Below are positions 26,368-34,640 of a stretch of DNA of 64,000 nt, one piece after another. The notes below the pieces were generated by a model that made no database searches, was not told the DNA's origin, and saw nothing but the letters and a program-made list of their open reading frames with translations. Position 1 is the first letter of the stretch. Each line of letters starts with the position of its first letter. The stretch comes from an uncultured Thalassotalea sp. (GTDB lineage: Bacteria > Pseudomonadota > Gammaproteobacteria > Enterobacterales > Alteromonadaceae): assembly GCA_947502355.1 (NCBI GenBank), contig CANMZP010000001.1, positions 310,001-374,000 on the forward strand, given 5' to 3'. The position numbers and the translations under genes are program-made.

Positions 26368-26887
26368 TCAACTGATCAACTGGCATTTAACAAGACACGA
26401 ATTCAAGCAATCTAACGAGCCAAACAACCCTGCATCAAAGTGTGCCCTTAACAACTTAGTATCAGAGATCCTAGCACCGCTAGAGCAGCAACTGGCCCCA
26501 GTCAAAGTGACTTATGGTTTTACCAACTACGCATTAACACGCTACGTGCAAAAACATTCAAAGGCAGATACCGCAATCGCAATAGATCAACACGCAAGCT
26601 ATGAACAAAACCTTAGAGGAAATTATATTTGCAAAAGAGGTGGTGCGGCATGCGATATTTATGTTGAAGGTTATGAAAATAGAATGCACGAAGTTGTTCA
26701 ATACATCTGTGATAACATCGAGTTTGACCGGCTTTACTTTTATGGCAAAGACCGACCAATTCATATAAGCTGGAATGAAGCACCATTAAAGCATTTACAG
26801 GTGCTAAAAAGAGCAGAATCAGGTAATCGACATCCAACCAAACGAGCTTATGATGCCGACATAATAAAACTAGCCAATGAATTATAA
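26348..26887 (+). CDS. M15-peptidase-like protein of the phosphorothioation island
   Basis: A 179-residue protein with the outline of the M15/hedgehog-type zinc peptidase fold. AIDQHASYEQN, then CKRGGAACDIYV with an Asp in place, and finally RPIHISW provide possible His, Asp and His ligands. Homologous proteins of this kind occur beside PT-associated methyltransferases, but I know of no tested activity. It overlaps the HTH gene upstream and is six bases from the methyltransferase gene downstream, so the three form one operon. Confidence 0.7.
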   Translation: MTDKLYNQLINWHLTRHEFKQSNEPNNPASKCALNNLVSEILAPLEQQLAPVKVTYGFTNYALTRYVQKHSKADTAIAIDQHASYEQNLRGNYICKRGGAACDIYVEGYENRMHEVVQYICDNIEFDRLYFYGKDRPIHISWNEAPLKHLQVLKRAESGNRHPTKRAYDADIIKLANEL

Positions 26888-26893
26888 AAATGT

Positions 26894-28768
26894 ATGAATG
26901 CAGAACAATTTAAACAACTGGTTAAAGAAACTCAAATCGGAAAAAAATTACCTGATGCAATTTACTTTCACAGAGAGTATTTTGCCCAGGCCCCTGCCCC
27001 CTTAGTTAAATTTATTGAAATAGTTGCCAAAGCCTTAAAGATTGAAGATGATGAATGGAATCTTATAAAACTCTTTAAAAATGATTTTCGATTATCGCTG
27101 TTACATTACCCAGATTTTTTCCAAGATGCTTACCCGGCCCTTAAGCAAAGTGTGACGGTTGATTTAGTAAAATTATCGCACCGTATTACCAAATACGAGC
27201 ATCGAGATAACCCGCCTATACTTCACCGAAAAGAAACCTTAATTCCCGAAAATCATCCCAAATTTGAAGAATTTTTAATGATCACCCAAGAAGGTGAAAC
27301 CATTGGCCTTTATGAAAACTCTAGAATGATCGGTTTTAAAGACTCCTGGGAAAGACTCACTGCGAAACACGGTTATGAACTAGTAGATGGTCGGTTATTT
27401 AGGAGCTCTGCCCTATCTCAGCATGCCCCTTCACCGGACAATATCGACAGGCACAAAACGGCCATTGTTCGCCACGAGCTTTCAGCCCCAATGAAAACCT
27501 TAGCAAAACATGGCTTTTTAACTGGCGATTACTCTATTTTTGATTATGGCTGTGGTAGAGGTGATGACTTAAGAGAGCTAGAAGCACACGGCATAGATGC
27601 ATTAGGCTGGGATCCAAATTTTAGGCCCGATTCCGATAAAATCAGCTCTGATGTGGTTAATATAGGTTTTGTCATCAATGTTATTGAAGATCCAGATGAA
27701 CGTATTGATGCCGTATTAGGTGCTTGGGAGCTAACGGATAAATTACTCGTCGTATCAGCAATGCTTGCCAATGAAAGTTATATTGCTCAATTTACACCGT
27801 ATAAAGATGGGGTAATCACCTCGAGAAACACCTTTCAGAAATACTTTACCCAAGGAGAGCTCAAAGCCTATATAGAACGTATTATTGATGAAGAGGCGAT
27901 AGCCATTTCTCCTGGAATTTATTACGTATTTAAAGACAAATCGCTCGAACAACAATTTCTACAAACTCGCCACAAACGAAACTATACGTGGCAGCAAAAA
28001 ACAGCCCCAGAGCCTGTGAGCGAAGAGCAAGCAAGAATGCTATTTACCCAGCATAAAGAGCTTTTGGAATCCTTTTGGTTATGTTGTTTAGCTTACGGAA
28101 GAATTCCTGCTGTTGACGAATTCAAAGAGAGTGACAAATTAAAAGAAATTATAGGATCACAAAAAAAGGCATTCAAACTGGTAATAGACTGGTTTGGAGA
28201 AGAAGAATTTCAAGCTGCAGCGAAAATGCGACAAGAAGATTTACTCATCTATTTTGCTATAGGCTTATTCCAAAAAAGAAAAGCCTACACCAACCTTGCC
28301 GACGATATAAAACGTGATATAAAAGCCTTTTTCTCAACCCATAAAATCGCCATTGAACAAGCCAAAGAGTTGCTGTTTAACATTGCCAACATAGATGAAA
28401 TTAAAGCAGAAAGTATAAAAGCAAATAAAGACCTACCAGCCTCTCAATTAACCTATGAAAATGAAGAGCCACACGCCCTGACAATTCACAAGCAATATCT
28501 AGATAGCTTATCTCCGCTCCTGAGAGTTTACGTATTATCTGCACTACAGCTATACGGTGAACTTGATGATATTCAACTCATCAAAATACACATAACTTCG
28601 GGGAAAGTAACATTGCTAGGCTATGATGACTTTGATAACAAGGATGAACCTTGCCTTGTTGAAAGGATAAAAATCAGAATGGCTGAACAAGAAGTCGATT
28701 TTTTTGATTATATTGATGAAAAAAATCGACCTACTCTAATTAATAAAGTCAATTATATTTTAATTTAG
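26894..28768 (+). CDS. DNA phosphorothioation-associated putative methyltransferase
   Basis: A 624-residue protein with a Rossmann methyltransferase core at about residues 205-320. Motif I is IFDYGCGRGDDLREL, followed by GWDPNFRPD and the acidic VINVIEDPDERIDA. The N-terminal 200 residues hold an HRKETLIPENHPKFEEF region, and the long C-terminal half is helical. This layout matches the PT-associated putative methyltransferase family found beside dnd and ssp loci. Its substrate is not known. A broken copy of its last 55 codons lies 355 bp downstream of the stop. Confidence 0.8.
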   Translation: MNAEQFKQLVKETQIGKKLPDAIYFHREYFAQAPAPLVKFIEIVAKALKIEDDEWNLIKLFKNDFRLSLLHYPDFFQDAYPALKQSVTVDLVKLSHRITKYEHRDNPPILHRKETLIPENHPKFEEFLMITQEGETIGLYENSRMIGFKDSWERLTAKHGYELVDGRLFRSSALSQHAPSPDNIDRHKTAIVRHELSAPMKTLAKHGFLTGDYSIFDYGCGRGDDLRELEAHGIDALGWDPNFRPDSDKISSDVVNIGFVINVIEDPDERIDAVLGAWELTDKLLVVSAMLANESYIAQFTPYKDGVITSRNTFQKYFTQGELKAYIERIIDEEAIAISPGIYYVFKDKSLEQQFLQTRHKRNYTWQQKTAPEPVSEEQARMLFTQHKELLESFWLCCLAYGRIPAVDEFKESDKLKEIIGSQKKAFKLVIDWFGEEEFQAAAKMRQEDLLIYFAIGLFQKRKAYTNLADDIKRDIKAFFSTHKIAIEQAKELLFNIANIDEIKAESIKANKDLPASQLTYENEEPHALTIHKQYLDSLSPLLRVYVLSALQLYGELDDIQLIKIHITSGKVTLLGYDDFDNKDEPCLVERIKIRMAEQEVDFFDYIDEKNRPTLINKVNYILI

Positions 28769-28777
28769 CTCCAATAA

Positions 28778-29026
28778 TTAAATTAAGCTATTCAAATGTA
28801 CTATCAAAGAATCATTAATTTTTTCAAATCTAGAAGTTAGTAATCGTTCATAATATTCTAATTCACTTTCATTTTGATTTTGATTTTGATTTTGATTTTG
28901 ATTTTGATTTTTATCAAGATTGGTTCTTTCGCTATCTGCCTTATGCTGTTGCCTTGACGGTGTAAAACGTGAATATCCACTAGTATCTCCTGAGTTATCA
29001 TTTAAAATACACCGACTTCTTTTCAA
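28778..29026 (-). CDS. Doubtful small Asn/Gln-repeat protein
   Basis: An 82-residue frame with a TTG as its only start. It encodes a polar N-terminal part (SGYSRFTPSRQQHKADSE), then seven Asn-Gln/Asn-Glu dipeptides and a C-terminal helix (LEYYERLLTSRFEKI). The dipeptides come from the hexanucleotide microsatellite. No ATG and no clear ribosome site are seen. It could be a real small protein, a decayed 3' part of a larger one, or chance. Confidence 0.3.
   Translation of the reverse strand: MKRSRCILNDNSGDTSGYSRFTPSRQQHKADSERTNLDKNQNQNQNQNQNQNESELEYYERLLTSRFEKINDSLIVHLNSLI
28871..28912. repeat. Hexanucleotide microsatellite (ATTTTG)6-7
   Basis: Six perfect ATTTTG units and a seventh, ATTTTT, lie in tandem. 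A gain or loss of units keeps any frame through it, adding or removing two residues. Such arrays commonly vary in number between strains. Confidence 0.9.
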
Positions 29027-29066
29027 AACTTAAAGAGTAGCGGCAATTATCTCAGGTGGGATTACC

Positions 29067-29114
29067 GGTCAATTTTAAATTATCGATAGTGGGTCATTTT
29101 TACATTGTCGATGA
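29067..29114. mobile_element. Double 23-bp repeat resembling an insertion-element end
   Basis: Two copies of GGTCAATTTTAAATTATCGATAG and a close relative are spaced 25 bp apart. Repeated GGTCA-TTTT units of this kind occur at the ends of IS21-like elements. No transposase gene is nearby, so this would be one surviving end. It sits ten bases before the broken methyltransferase copy. Confidence 0.35.
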
Positions 29115-29123
29115 CATTCATGC

Positions 29124-29285
29124 AAAGTAACACTGCTAGGATATGATGATTTTGAAGGCAAGGAGCAACCTTGCCTAGTTGAATGAATAAAAATTAGAAT
29201 GGCTGAACAAGAGGTCGATTTTTTCGATTATATCAACGAAAATAATCGCCCCTTGTTATTAGGAAAAACAGAATTTATTGGTTAA
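29124..29285 (+). pseudogene. Truncated second copy of the PT-associated methyltransferase 3' end
   Basis: The segment matches the last 165 bases of the methyltransferase gene closely. KVTLLGYDDF, CLVE and RMAEQEVDFFDY are all recognisable, but with many substitutions. An in-frame TGA follows CLVE where the parent has an Arg codon. The match begins abruptly. It ends in its own TAA, seven bases before the stop of the convergent 1487-aa gene. It is the tail of an older or alternative allele, not a recent exact duplication. Confidence 0.85.
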
Positions 29286-29291
29286 TTAATT

Positions 29292-32200
29292 TCATGAAAT
29301 TAAGGATGCAATAAATTTATAAATTTCTTTCAGTTTAACCTTAGGCAATTTTTTTATCCTTGCCATCAATTCATCGGTATTTATTTCATCTAAAATTGAT
29401 AACAACTTATTTTCAACAGCATTCAACTTTTCACGATCTTCAGAACTCAATTTATAAGGAGGCTCTTTTATTTCCTTTAATATTGATTGAATATCTTGTT
29501 TATTCATTTCAGAATTAATGTTGATAGAAAGATAAGGGCTAATCCAATGTTCAACTTTAACTTTTAGGTTTTCAGCTTCAATATATTGAATTGATTTATC
29601 CAACATATCTAAATATGAATTTAACTTTTCCTTATCACTGATACTTAAAAAAGAAGGAGGGTTAGTAAGTTCATTTTTAAGCGCAAGGAGTTCAGAAAGA
29701 GTCAATCCGTCTAAGCTTTTGAGGTAAATGTTTATCCAATCGTTAGATTTTCTTTTTATCTCAGAAAGTAATTGATTAGAAATGTTTGTATAAATATCCA
29801 GAATACTCCATGGCGGTTCCATATCTTCCGCTTCAATGTCAACCTCAAGACTTTTTACATTAGAGACTAATGTATCAGATAAAACCTCTTCAGCTCTTTC
29901 TTTTGGTAAATCATTAACTTGCCATGCATTAATATCAGTCCTCATTTGAATTAATATAAAAATAATATCCTGTATTTCTACCTCATCAGGAGTCCCTACG
30001 AAAATTTTGCTTAAATGCTCTGCTTTATTGAGCATTGTGTTTAATTCTAAAAATGACTGCGGAGCCTCAAAAAGAACACTCATTTCATTTTGCTTTTGTT
30101 TAATTGCTAAGCGAAACTTTTCTTGTTTTTCTTTTATTGCTCCGATAATGGCGTTAATTTCATCTGAATTTAGAACTTTATCTGCAGATGAAATCATTTT
30201 TATCAAATTATCACCTTTATCAATATCATCTCTAAGCCTCCTAACGGTAGTTGACCTAGTCGCTTCAGGTATTAAAGGGTATTCTCTCGATTCTGATAAA
30301 ATTCGATTAAATTGTGATAATAACTCAACTCGGTTTATGGTACTCGTTATTTGCCTTTCTAATAAGTCAGATTCATTCTTAAAATCTAAATCTTTTAGGG
30401 CTTGAGCTAAAGTTTGCGTCTTTCCTCTAAAATCAGAAATTTGAGTTACATCGGTACAATTCTGCCTTTTAATCCAATTATTTAAATCTGGAGCGATGAA
30501 AGTTCGAACTTCATTAATATAGTTATTGCAATCATTTAAATATTGCTCCGGCCAAATCTCTATATTCTCAATTTCAGCTTTCAACTTAAGAGTTTTTCTA
30601 CCGGCTAGAATTGCACTTTTTATATCTAAGTTTCTTTCGACTTTTTCAACTAGTTTACCTAATTTATCTATGTCATCTTCGACGCGTTTTATTTCATTTT
30701 GTATCTCTAAAGTCTTACTACTTAACAAATTATAAGCCGGTTCTAAGACTTCAGGTATAGGGCTATCACTCCACAACACCTTAGCTTCTTTATAGTAGTT
30801 TATTTTCTTAGAATAGTTTCGTTCGAAATCCCATTTGTCTAATAACTCACGCCACCTTGATTCAGCATTTTTAGGTAAAAACTTTATTGTTGTTTTTTTC
30901 AACGCATCTTCATTGAAGAAATTTCGAACGTTTCCTTTATAAACTTCAGATAACCAGTCAACTGAGGATATATATTCACCAGAAAACTCTAAACGCCTTT
31001 GCAGAGTTTCTAACCCCAGAAAAACCCCAATTATCAAGCTTGCAGAAGACGCATTCAAACCATATGGAGGAAGAATTAAAGATTGATAGGTAGTTAATAG
31101 ATTTTGATTAGAGTTGCTTTTATGAATATCAACAATCCTGTCTAATACCTCTCTAACTGGCTTATTTCGAGGTGAAATTACCTTTCCCTGAGTATCAATA
31201 GTTTGCCAGCTATGCATTAAAACACTGTTACAACGGTTTCTAATATCCGTTACTTGTGACTGTATCCATGTACCATTGAATTGTCTTGCTATTAAAGCTC
31301 TTGCTATATCGGAATTAAGCTTTGGTCCTCTTCCTGTTGTGGAAGTAAAACCATCAAAATTGAATGGAATTACTCTATTATAAATATTCTGAAAAATTCT
31401 CTGAGCGACAACTTTACTCCGCCCACTTAACAACTCAGTAAAACCAGCAACCCAATATTTTTGTTTTTTCTGAGAAACTATTGATTGCTCCCTGAGCATA
31501 TCTTTACTCGTTTCAATTTCACTAGAAATAAACCTTCGATATTTTTCTTCATCGACGGGATTTACTGTATCTTGCATAACGTGCAAATGAATCAGCTTTT
31601 CAGCTATAAGTGCTTGTTCATCATGAATACCAACAATCCAGATTGGTGCCTTTTTGACTTTTAACTTCCTCAATTCTTCAGCAAATACTTCTTGAATAAG
31701 AAGATCTACTTCAGAAATATTTTCATTCTTAATGTATAAATATATAACTCTACCTTTAGCCTCTTTCGGCAAAGATGATGATTTCCAATCTGTAAAGGAG
31801 TTTTTAATTACTTGCTTAATATTTAAAGAATTTGCATAACTAGCTTCGAAATGCCACTCGGTTGATTTTATGTCATTTTCTAGCCCAAAATTTGTATCAA
31901 TGTTTTTTAAAGATAATTCAACATTAGCTTTTTTCAAAAACAACTTTAAAACATCATCATAAGTTACTTGAGACTTTTGGAGTCTTAACCAATGCTGAAA
32001 TTGAGCTCGACTTGCACCATCGGTTAATAGCTCATATTTCCCAAGATCAGAGTTCCACTCTAAAGCTCCTAATTCGGCTAAATGATCTAAGGAATTTTTT
32101 ACTTTATCTATTGATAGAACTGTCGATTCAGATAGTAACTCATCAATTATGAATTGTTGTTTCTTACCAAGTTTAAGTTTTTCTAATATCGCGATAGCGA

Positions 32201-33755
32201 TTAATGTCAACTTACTGTCGTCGGTAATATATGAATCAAATTTTTCTAAAAGCGTCTGCACAGTTTCGGCAATAACCCCACCAGTATCTCTTTCTGCTGA
32301 AATAAGCTCTGGCAGCATATTTTTTAAAACAATTTCAGCAACGCTTATTTGCGATAAATACGGTTTTTCTGAATCAATATTCACTTCATTATTATCATTA
32401 ATCGATTCTTTGATGAAAGAAAGAGCGGATCTAGATTGAACAATGTCTTTTTGACGACTCAAAAACCAAACAGCCAAGGGGTGCAAAGGCCAGCAACCTT
32501 TGAAAATCACTTGCTCAAACTGTTCATTTTCCGACCAAACAGGAAATTCATTAAAAGCCTTTATTGATTGGGCCATTAAATTGTATGTTTTTTCAACTTT
32601 ATTTTTATAAGACTCATCTAGCCAAAGTTTTTCAAACTCAATTGTATCCTTTTCAACCATATGAGCGAAAATTGTTTCTAGGTTAGTTGAAAGGTATAAT
32701 TTCTCAGAAGCTTCAAAGCGGGTAATATATCGTTGTAACTGCCTCAATCCAGGGCCACTAAATCGCTTTAAATATTCTTTTAATTCATACTGTATAAAGC
32801 CTAAAAACTTAATTTTTTCGTTGTTATCCTGGATTCCCTGAAATATTTGCTGTAATGATGAATCTCCAGCAAGATGCGGCTTATCTCCAGCATACTCTAA
32901 ATACCGGCCAAACTCGTCAAATAATATAATGACATTAGAAAACGGCCCCTCAGAGCCACAATAATAATTAGCTAAAAGATCAATTAAATCTTGTGAAGAT
33001 TCATTACCCTCAACAGGAATAGCATTACCATTTGCTATAGTGAAAATTTCATCAACTAAAAAGTATATATCTTCATCATTTTCCCTCAATTTAGAACAGA
33101 TATCTTGTTTAGATAATGAGGGAAACTTTTCTGAAAAATTATCTTTACGCACCTCATAATTTCGCTCCACAAAATCTTCAGCAATCTTAAATCGGGGACT
33201 TAAAGAACTGATAGGGTCAGTATCTATATTTAGATGCTTTAATTGATCAAAAACGGCCTTATTTAGTGCATTTCCTAAGTGAAAACCCGACATACCATCC
33301 AAGGGCAAAATTAATACCGGTTTATCTAATGATGAAATTTTCCCTTCAACTTCAGCACCAATACCAGTATCAGCATCAGAGATGTGCTTCAAAATGTTCT
33401 TAGATGTTTCTGAATTCGGATTAGATAACATTTCGGATAGAGTTAAGGCAAGATGTGATTTACCAGATCCATACCCTGCAACAATTAACCAGTATGGATT
33501 TACCTCAACCCCATTTATACCTTTCTCGATAGAATTTAATAAATCTAAAGTGAAGTTTGCAGTATCTTTTAATTGATAATCTCTATTTAAACTATCTTTC
33601 TTGCTAACTTCAGCTCCATGGTACTTGGGACCATGAAAGACAAATGATTCAGAAGCTAATTTTGCTTTTTCTCTTCTTCTTAGAGCCCAGCTTAACTGCA
33701 CAGCACCATCAAAAAATCTGTCGTCGTGAAACGATACTATGTCTTTAATTTTCAT
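29292..33755 (-). CDS. Giant P-loop ATPase, SspC-like, of the phosphorothioation operon
   Basis: A 1487-residue cytoplasmic ATPase. Walker A is GYGSGKSHL at 94-102 and Walker B is IILFDEFGRYLEY near 276-288. After it comes LGFIQYELKEYLKRFSG and RQLQRYITRFEAS. The same order of motifs occurs in SspC on the other strand (GPYGTGKST, ILLDEMGKALDF, IGFLHQAFSEYSKA), so I infer a shared ATPase family. The middle has winged-helix-like parts, and the last 500 residues are helical and coiled-coil rich. It is the fifth and last gene of the sspF-G-H operon, eight bases after the DUF4007-like gene. It is much longer than SspC. Function unknown; a motor or sensor for the defence module is likely. Confidence 0.85.
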   Translation of the reverse strand: MKIKDIVSFHDDRFFDGAVQLSWALRRREKAKLASESFVFHGPKYHGAEVSKKDSLNRDYQLKDTANFTLDLLNSIEKGINGVEVNPYWLIVAGYGSGKSHLALTLSEMLSNPNSETSKNILKHISDADTGIGAEVEGKISSLDKPVLILPLDGMSGFHLGNALNKAVFDQLKHLNIDTDPISSLSPRFKIAEDFVERNYEVRKDNFSEKFPSLSKQDICSKLRENDEDIYFLVDEIFTIANGNAIPVEGNESSQDLIDLLANYYCGSEGPFSNVIILFDEFGRYLEYAGDKPHLAGDSSLQQIFQGIQDNNEKIKFLGFIQYELKEYLKRFSGPGLRQLQRYITRFEASEKLYLSTNLETIFAHMVEKDTIEFEKLWLDESYKNKVEKTYNLMAQSIKAFNEFPVWSENEQFEQVIFKGCWPLHPLAVWFLSRQKDIVQSRSALSFIKESINDNNEVNIDSEKPYLSQISVAEIVLKNMLPELISAERDTGGVIAETVQTLLEKFDSYITDDSKLTLIAIAILEKLKLGKKQQFIIDELLSESTVLSIDKVKNSLDHLAELGALEWNSDLGKYELLTDGASRAQFQHWLRLQKSQVTYDDVLKLFLKKANVELSLKNIDTNFGLENDIKSTEWHFEASYANSLNIKQVIKNSFTDWKSSSLPKEAKGRVIYLYIKNENISEVDLLIQEVFAEELRKLKVKKAPIWIVGIHDEQALIAEKLIHLHVMQDTVNPVDEEKYRRFISSEIETSKDMLREQSIVSQKKQKYWVAGFTELLSGRSKVVAQRIFQNIYNRVIPFNFDGFTSTTGRGPKLNSDIARALIARQFNGTWIQSQVTDIRNRCNSVLMHSWQTIDTQGKVISPRNKPVREVLDRIVDIHKSNSNQNLLTTYQSLILPPYGLNASSASLIIGVFLGLETLQRRLEFSGEYISSVDWLSEVYKGNVRNFFNEDALKKTTIKFLPKNAESRWRELLDKWDFERNYSKKINYYKEAKVLWSDSPIPEVLEPAYNLLSSKTLEIQNEIKRVEDDIDKLGKLVEKVERNLDIKSAILAGRKTLKLKAEIENIEIWPEQYLNDCNNYINEVRTFIAPDLNNWIKRQNCTDVTQISDFRGKTQTLAQALKDLDFKNESDLLERQITSTINRVELLSQFNRILSESREYPLIPEATRSTTVRRLRDDIDKGDNLIKMISSADKVLNSDEINAIIGAIKEKQEKFRLAIKQKQNEMSVLFEAPQSFLELNTMLNKAEHLSKIFVGTPDEVEIQDIIFILIQMRTDINAWQVNDLPKERAEEVLSDTLVSNVKSLEVDIEAEDMEPPWSILDIYTNISNQLLSEIKRKSNDWINIYLKSLDGLTLSELLALKNELTNPPSFLSISDKEKLNSYLDMLDKSIQYIEAENLKVKVEHWISPYLSININSEMNKQDIQSILKEIKEPPYKLSSEDREKLNAVENKLLSILDEINTDELMARIKKLPKVKLKEIYKFIASLIS

Positions 33756-33763
33756 ATATTTCC

Positions 33764-34627
33764 CTATACCACTTCACTATAAAGTGCATCAATTATAATG
33801 TCTGTACTTGCCGTTCTTAAGGCTAATGCCGTTCCGGTTTGCCTATCAACTTGAACAAATTTTTTGCTTTCCATCCAATTTATCCAATCTAATGATTGTG
33901 CTTTAGACCAATTAAGAAGACTGAAAAAGCCAATTTCATCCAAAAAACGATCTAGTTCAATTTGTTTGGTATCTTTGAGGTAACAATCCCAAGCGAGGAA
34001 CATGAAAACAGAATAAGCAGGATAATATTCTCTGACTCGAGGAGCTTGCCCTCTTTTCAATTTATCCCCATCAAACTTGAGAAGATTTAAACCATAAAAT
34101 TTACTATCAGGATTTGTATAGGTTCTTATCAAGATGCTTGCAAACTTATTAAAGGATGGTTTGATTTCCTGATTACCAAAGATAAACTTTTTCATTTCTG
34201 ATGAATCAAAAGATTGACCTAAACAAATATGGCTATTAGCAAAAAGTTGAAACCATGGGTCTACAATTCCTAAAGGTATAGCTTCTAAATTAACTCTTCG
34301 ACAAAACATCAAGTGGGAGATCAAAATTGTAATTGGTTCAATAAACCCAAGATCTTCCTCATAAACAACCTCGCCAAGCTTGGTTAACTTCAATGTCCAT
34401 TGCGAATTTCTGTATTCATAATCAACCAAACCAATGGCAAAGGCGTATTTAATCATTGGTGCGACCTTCCCTGAAGATTTACCTGTAGGTATACCTGTTA
34501 GCAAACTTACTTCTTCTTTGGTACCTATTAGTTCCCCATGTTTACTAATAGCCTTCAATAGAGCGGAGATAAGGTTGAACTCAATAACAAATGTTTCAGG
34601 AAAATTTATAGACAACTCTTTTAACAT
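33764..34627 (-). CDS. DUF4007-like (SspB-like) protein
   Basis: A 287-residue protein that resembles DUF4007 proteins. SLLTGIPTGKSSGKVAPMI, the aligned YAFAIGLVDYE, LTKLGEVVYEEDLGF and ILISHLMFCR follow the same order as corresponding pieces of SspB (LGVGKNMVNAIRYW, LTGVIF-type strand, LGNYIFADF, WLIHFLLNFD). It lacks the SspB N-terminal FSGHDTFPMRYGW. It follows sspH by 13 bases and precedes the giant ATPase by eight. This repeats the SspB-SspC gene order. I infer a paralogous pair; the homology to SspB is weak and needs a profile test. Confidence 0.75.
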   Translation of the reverse strand: MLKELSINFPETFVIEFNLISALLKAISKHGELIGTKEEVSLLTGIPTGKSSGKVAPMIKYAFAIGLVDYEYRNSQWTLKLTKLGEVVYEEDLGFIEPITILISHLMFCRRVNLEAIPLGIVDPWFQLFANSHICLGQSFDSSEMKKFIFGNQEIKPSFNKFASILIRTYTNPDSKFYGLNLLKFDGDKLKRGQAPRVREYYPAYSVFMFLAWDCYLKDTKQIELDRFLDEIGFFSLLNWSKAQSLDWINWMESKKFVQVDRQTGTALALRTASTDIIIDALYSEVV

Positions 34628-34640
34628 ATTTTTCTAACTC

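Larger units (their letters stand above)
28769..29291. other. 523-bp scar region between the methyltransferase and the five-gene operon
   Basis: The region holds, from left to right, a doubtful small minus-strand frame with an Asn/Gln run, a hexanucleotide microsatellite, a double 23-bp repeat like the end of an insertion element, and a decayed second copy of the methyltransferase 3' end. No complete transposase is present. It looks like the product of an insertion or gene replacement between two alleles of the methyltransferase. Confidence 0.6.

Noticed and set aside
29292-33755. BREX BrxC/PglY assignment for the 1487-aa ATPase
   Set aside because: It is a large P-loop protein, but no brxA, brxB, pglX or pglZ genes are present, and its motif order agrees better with SspC.
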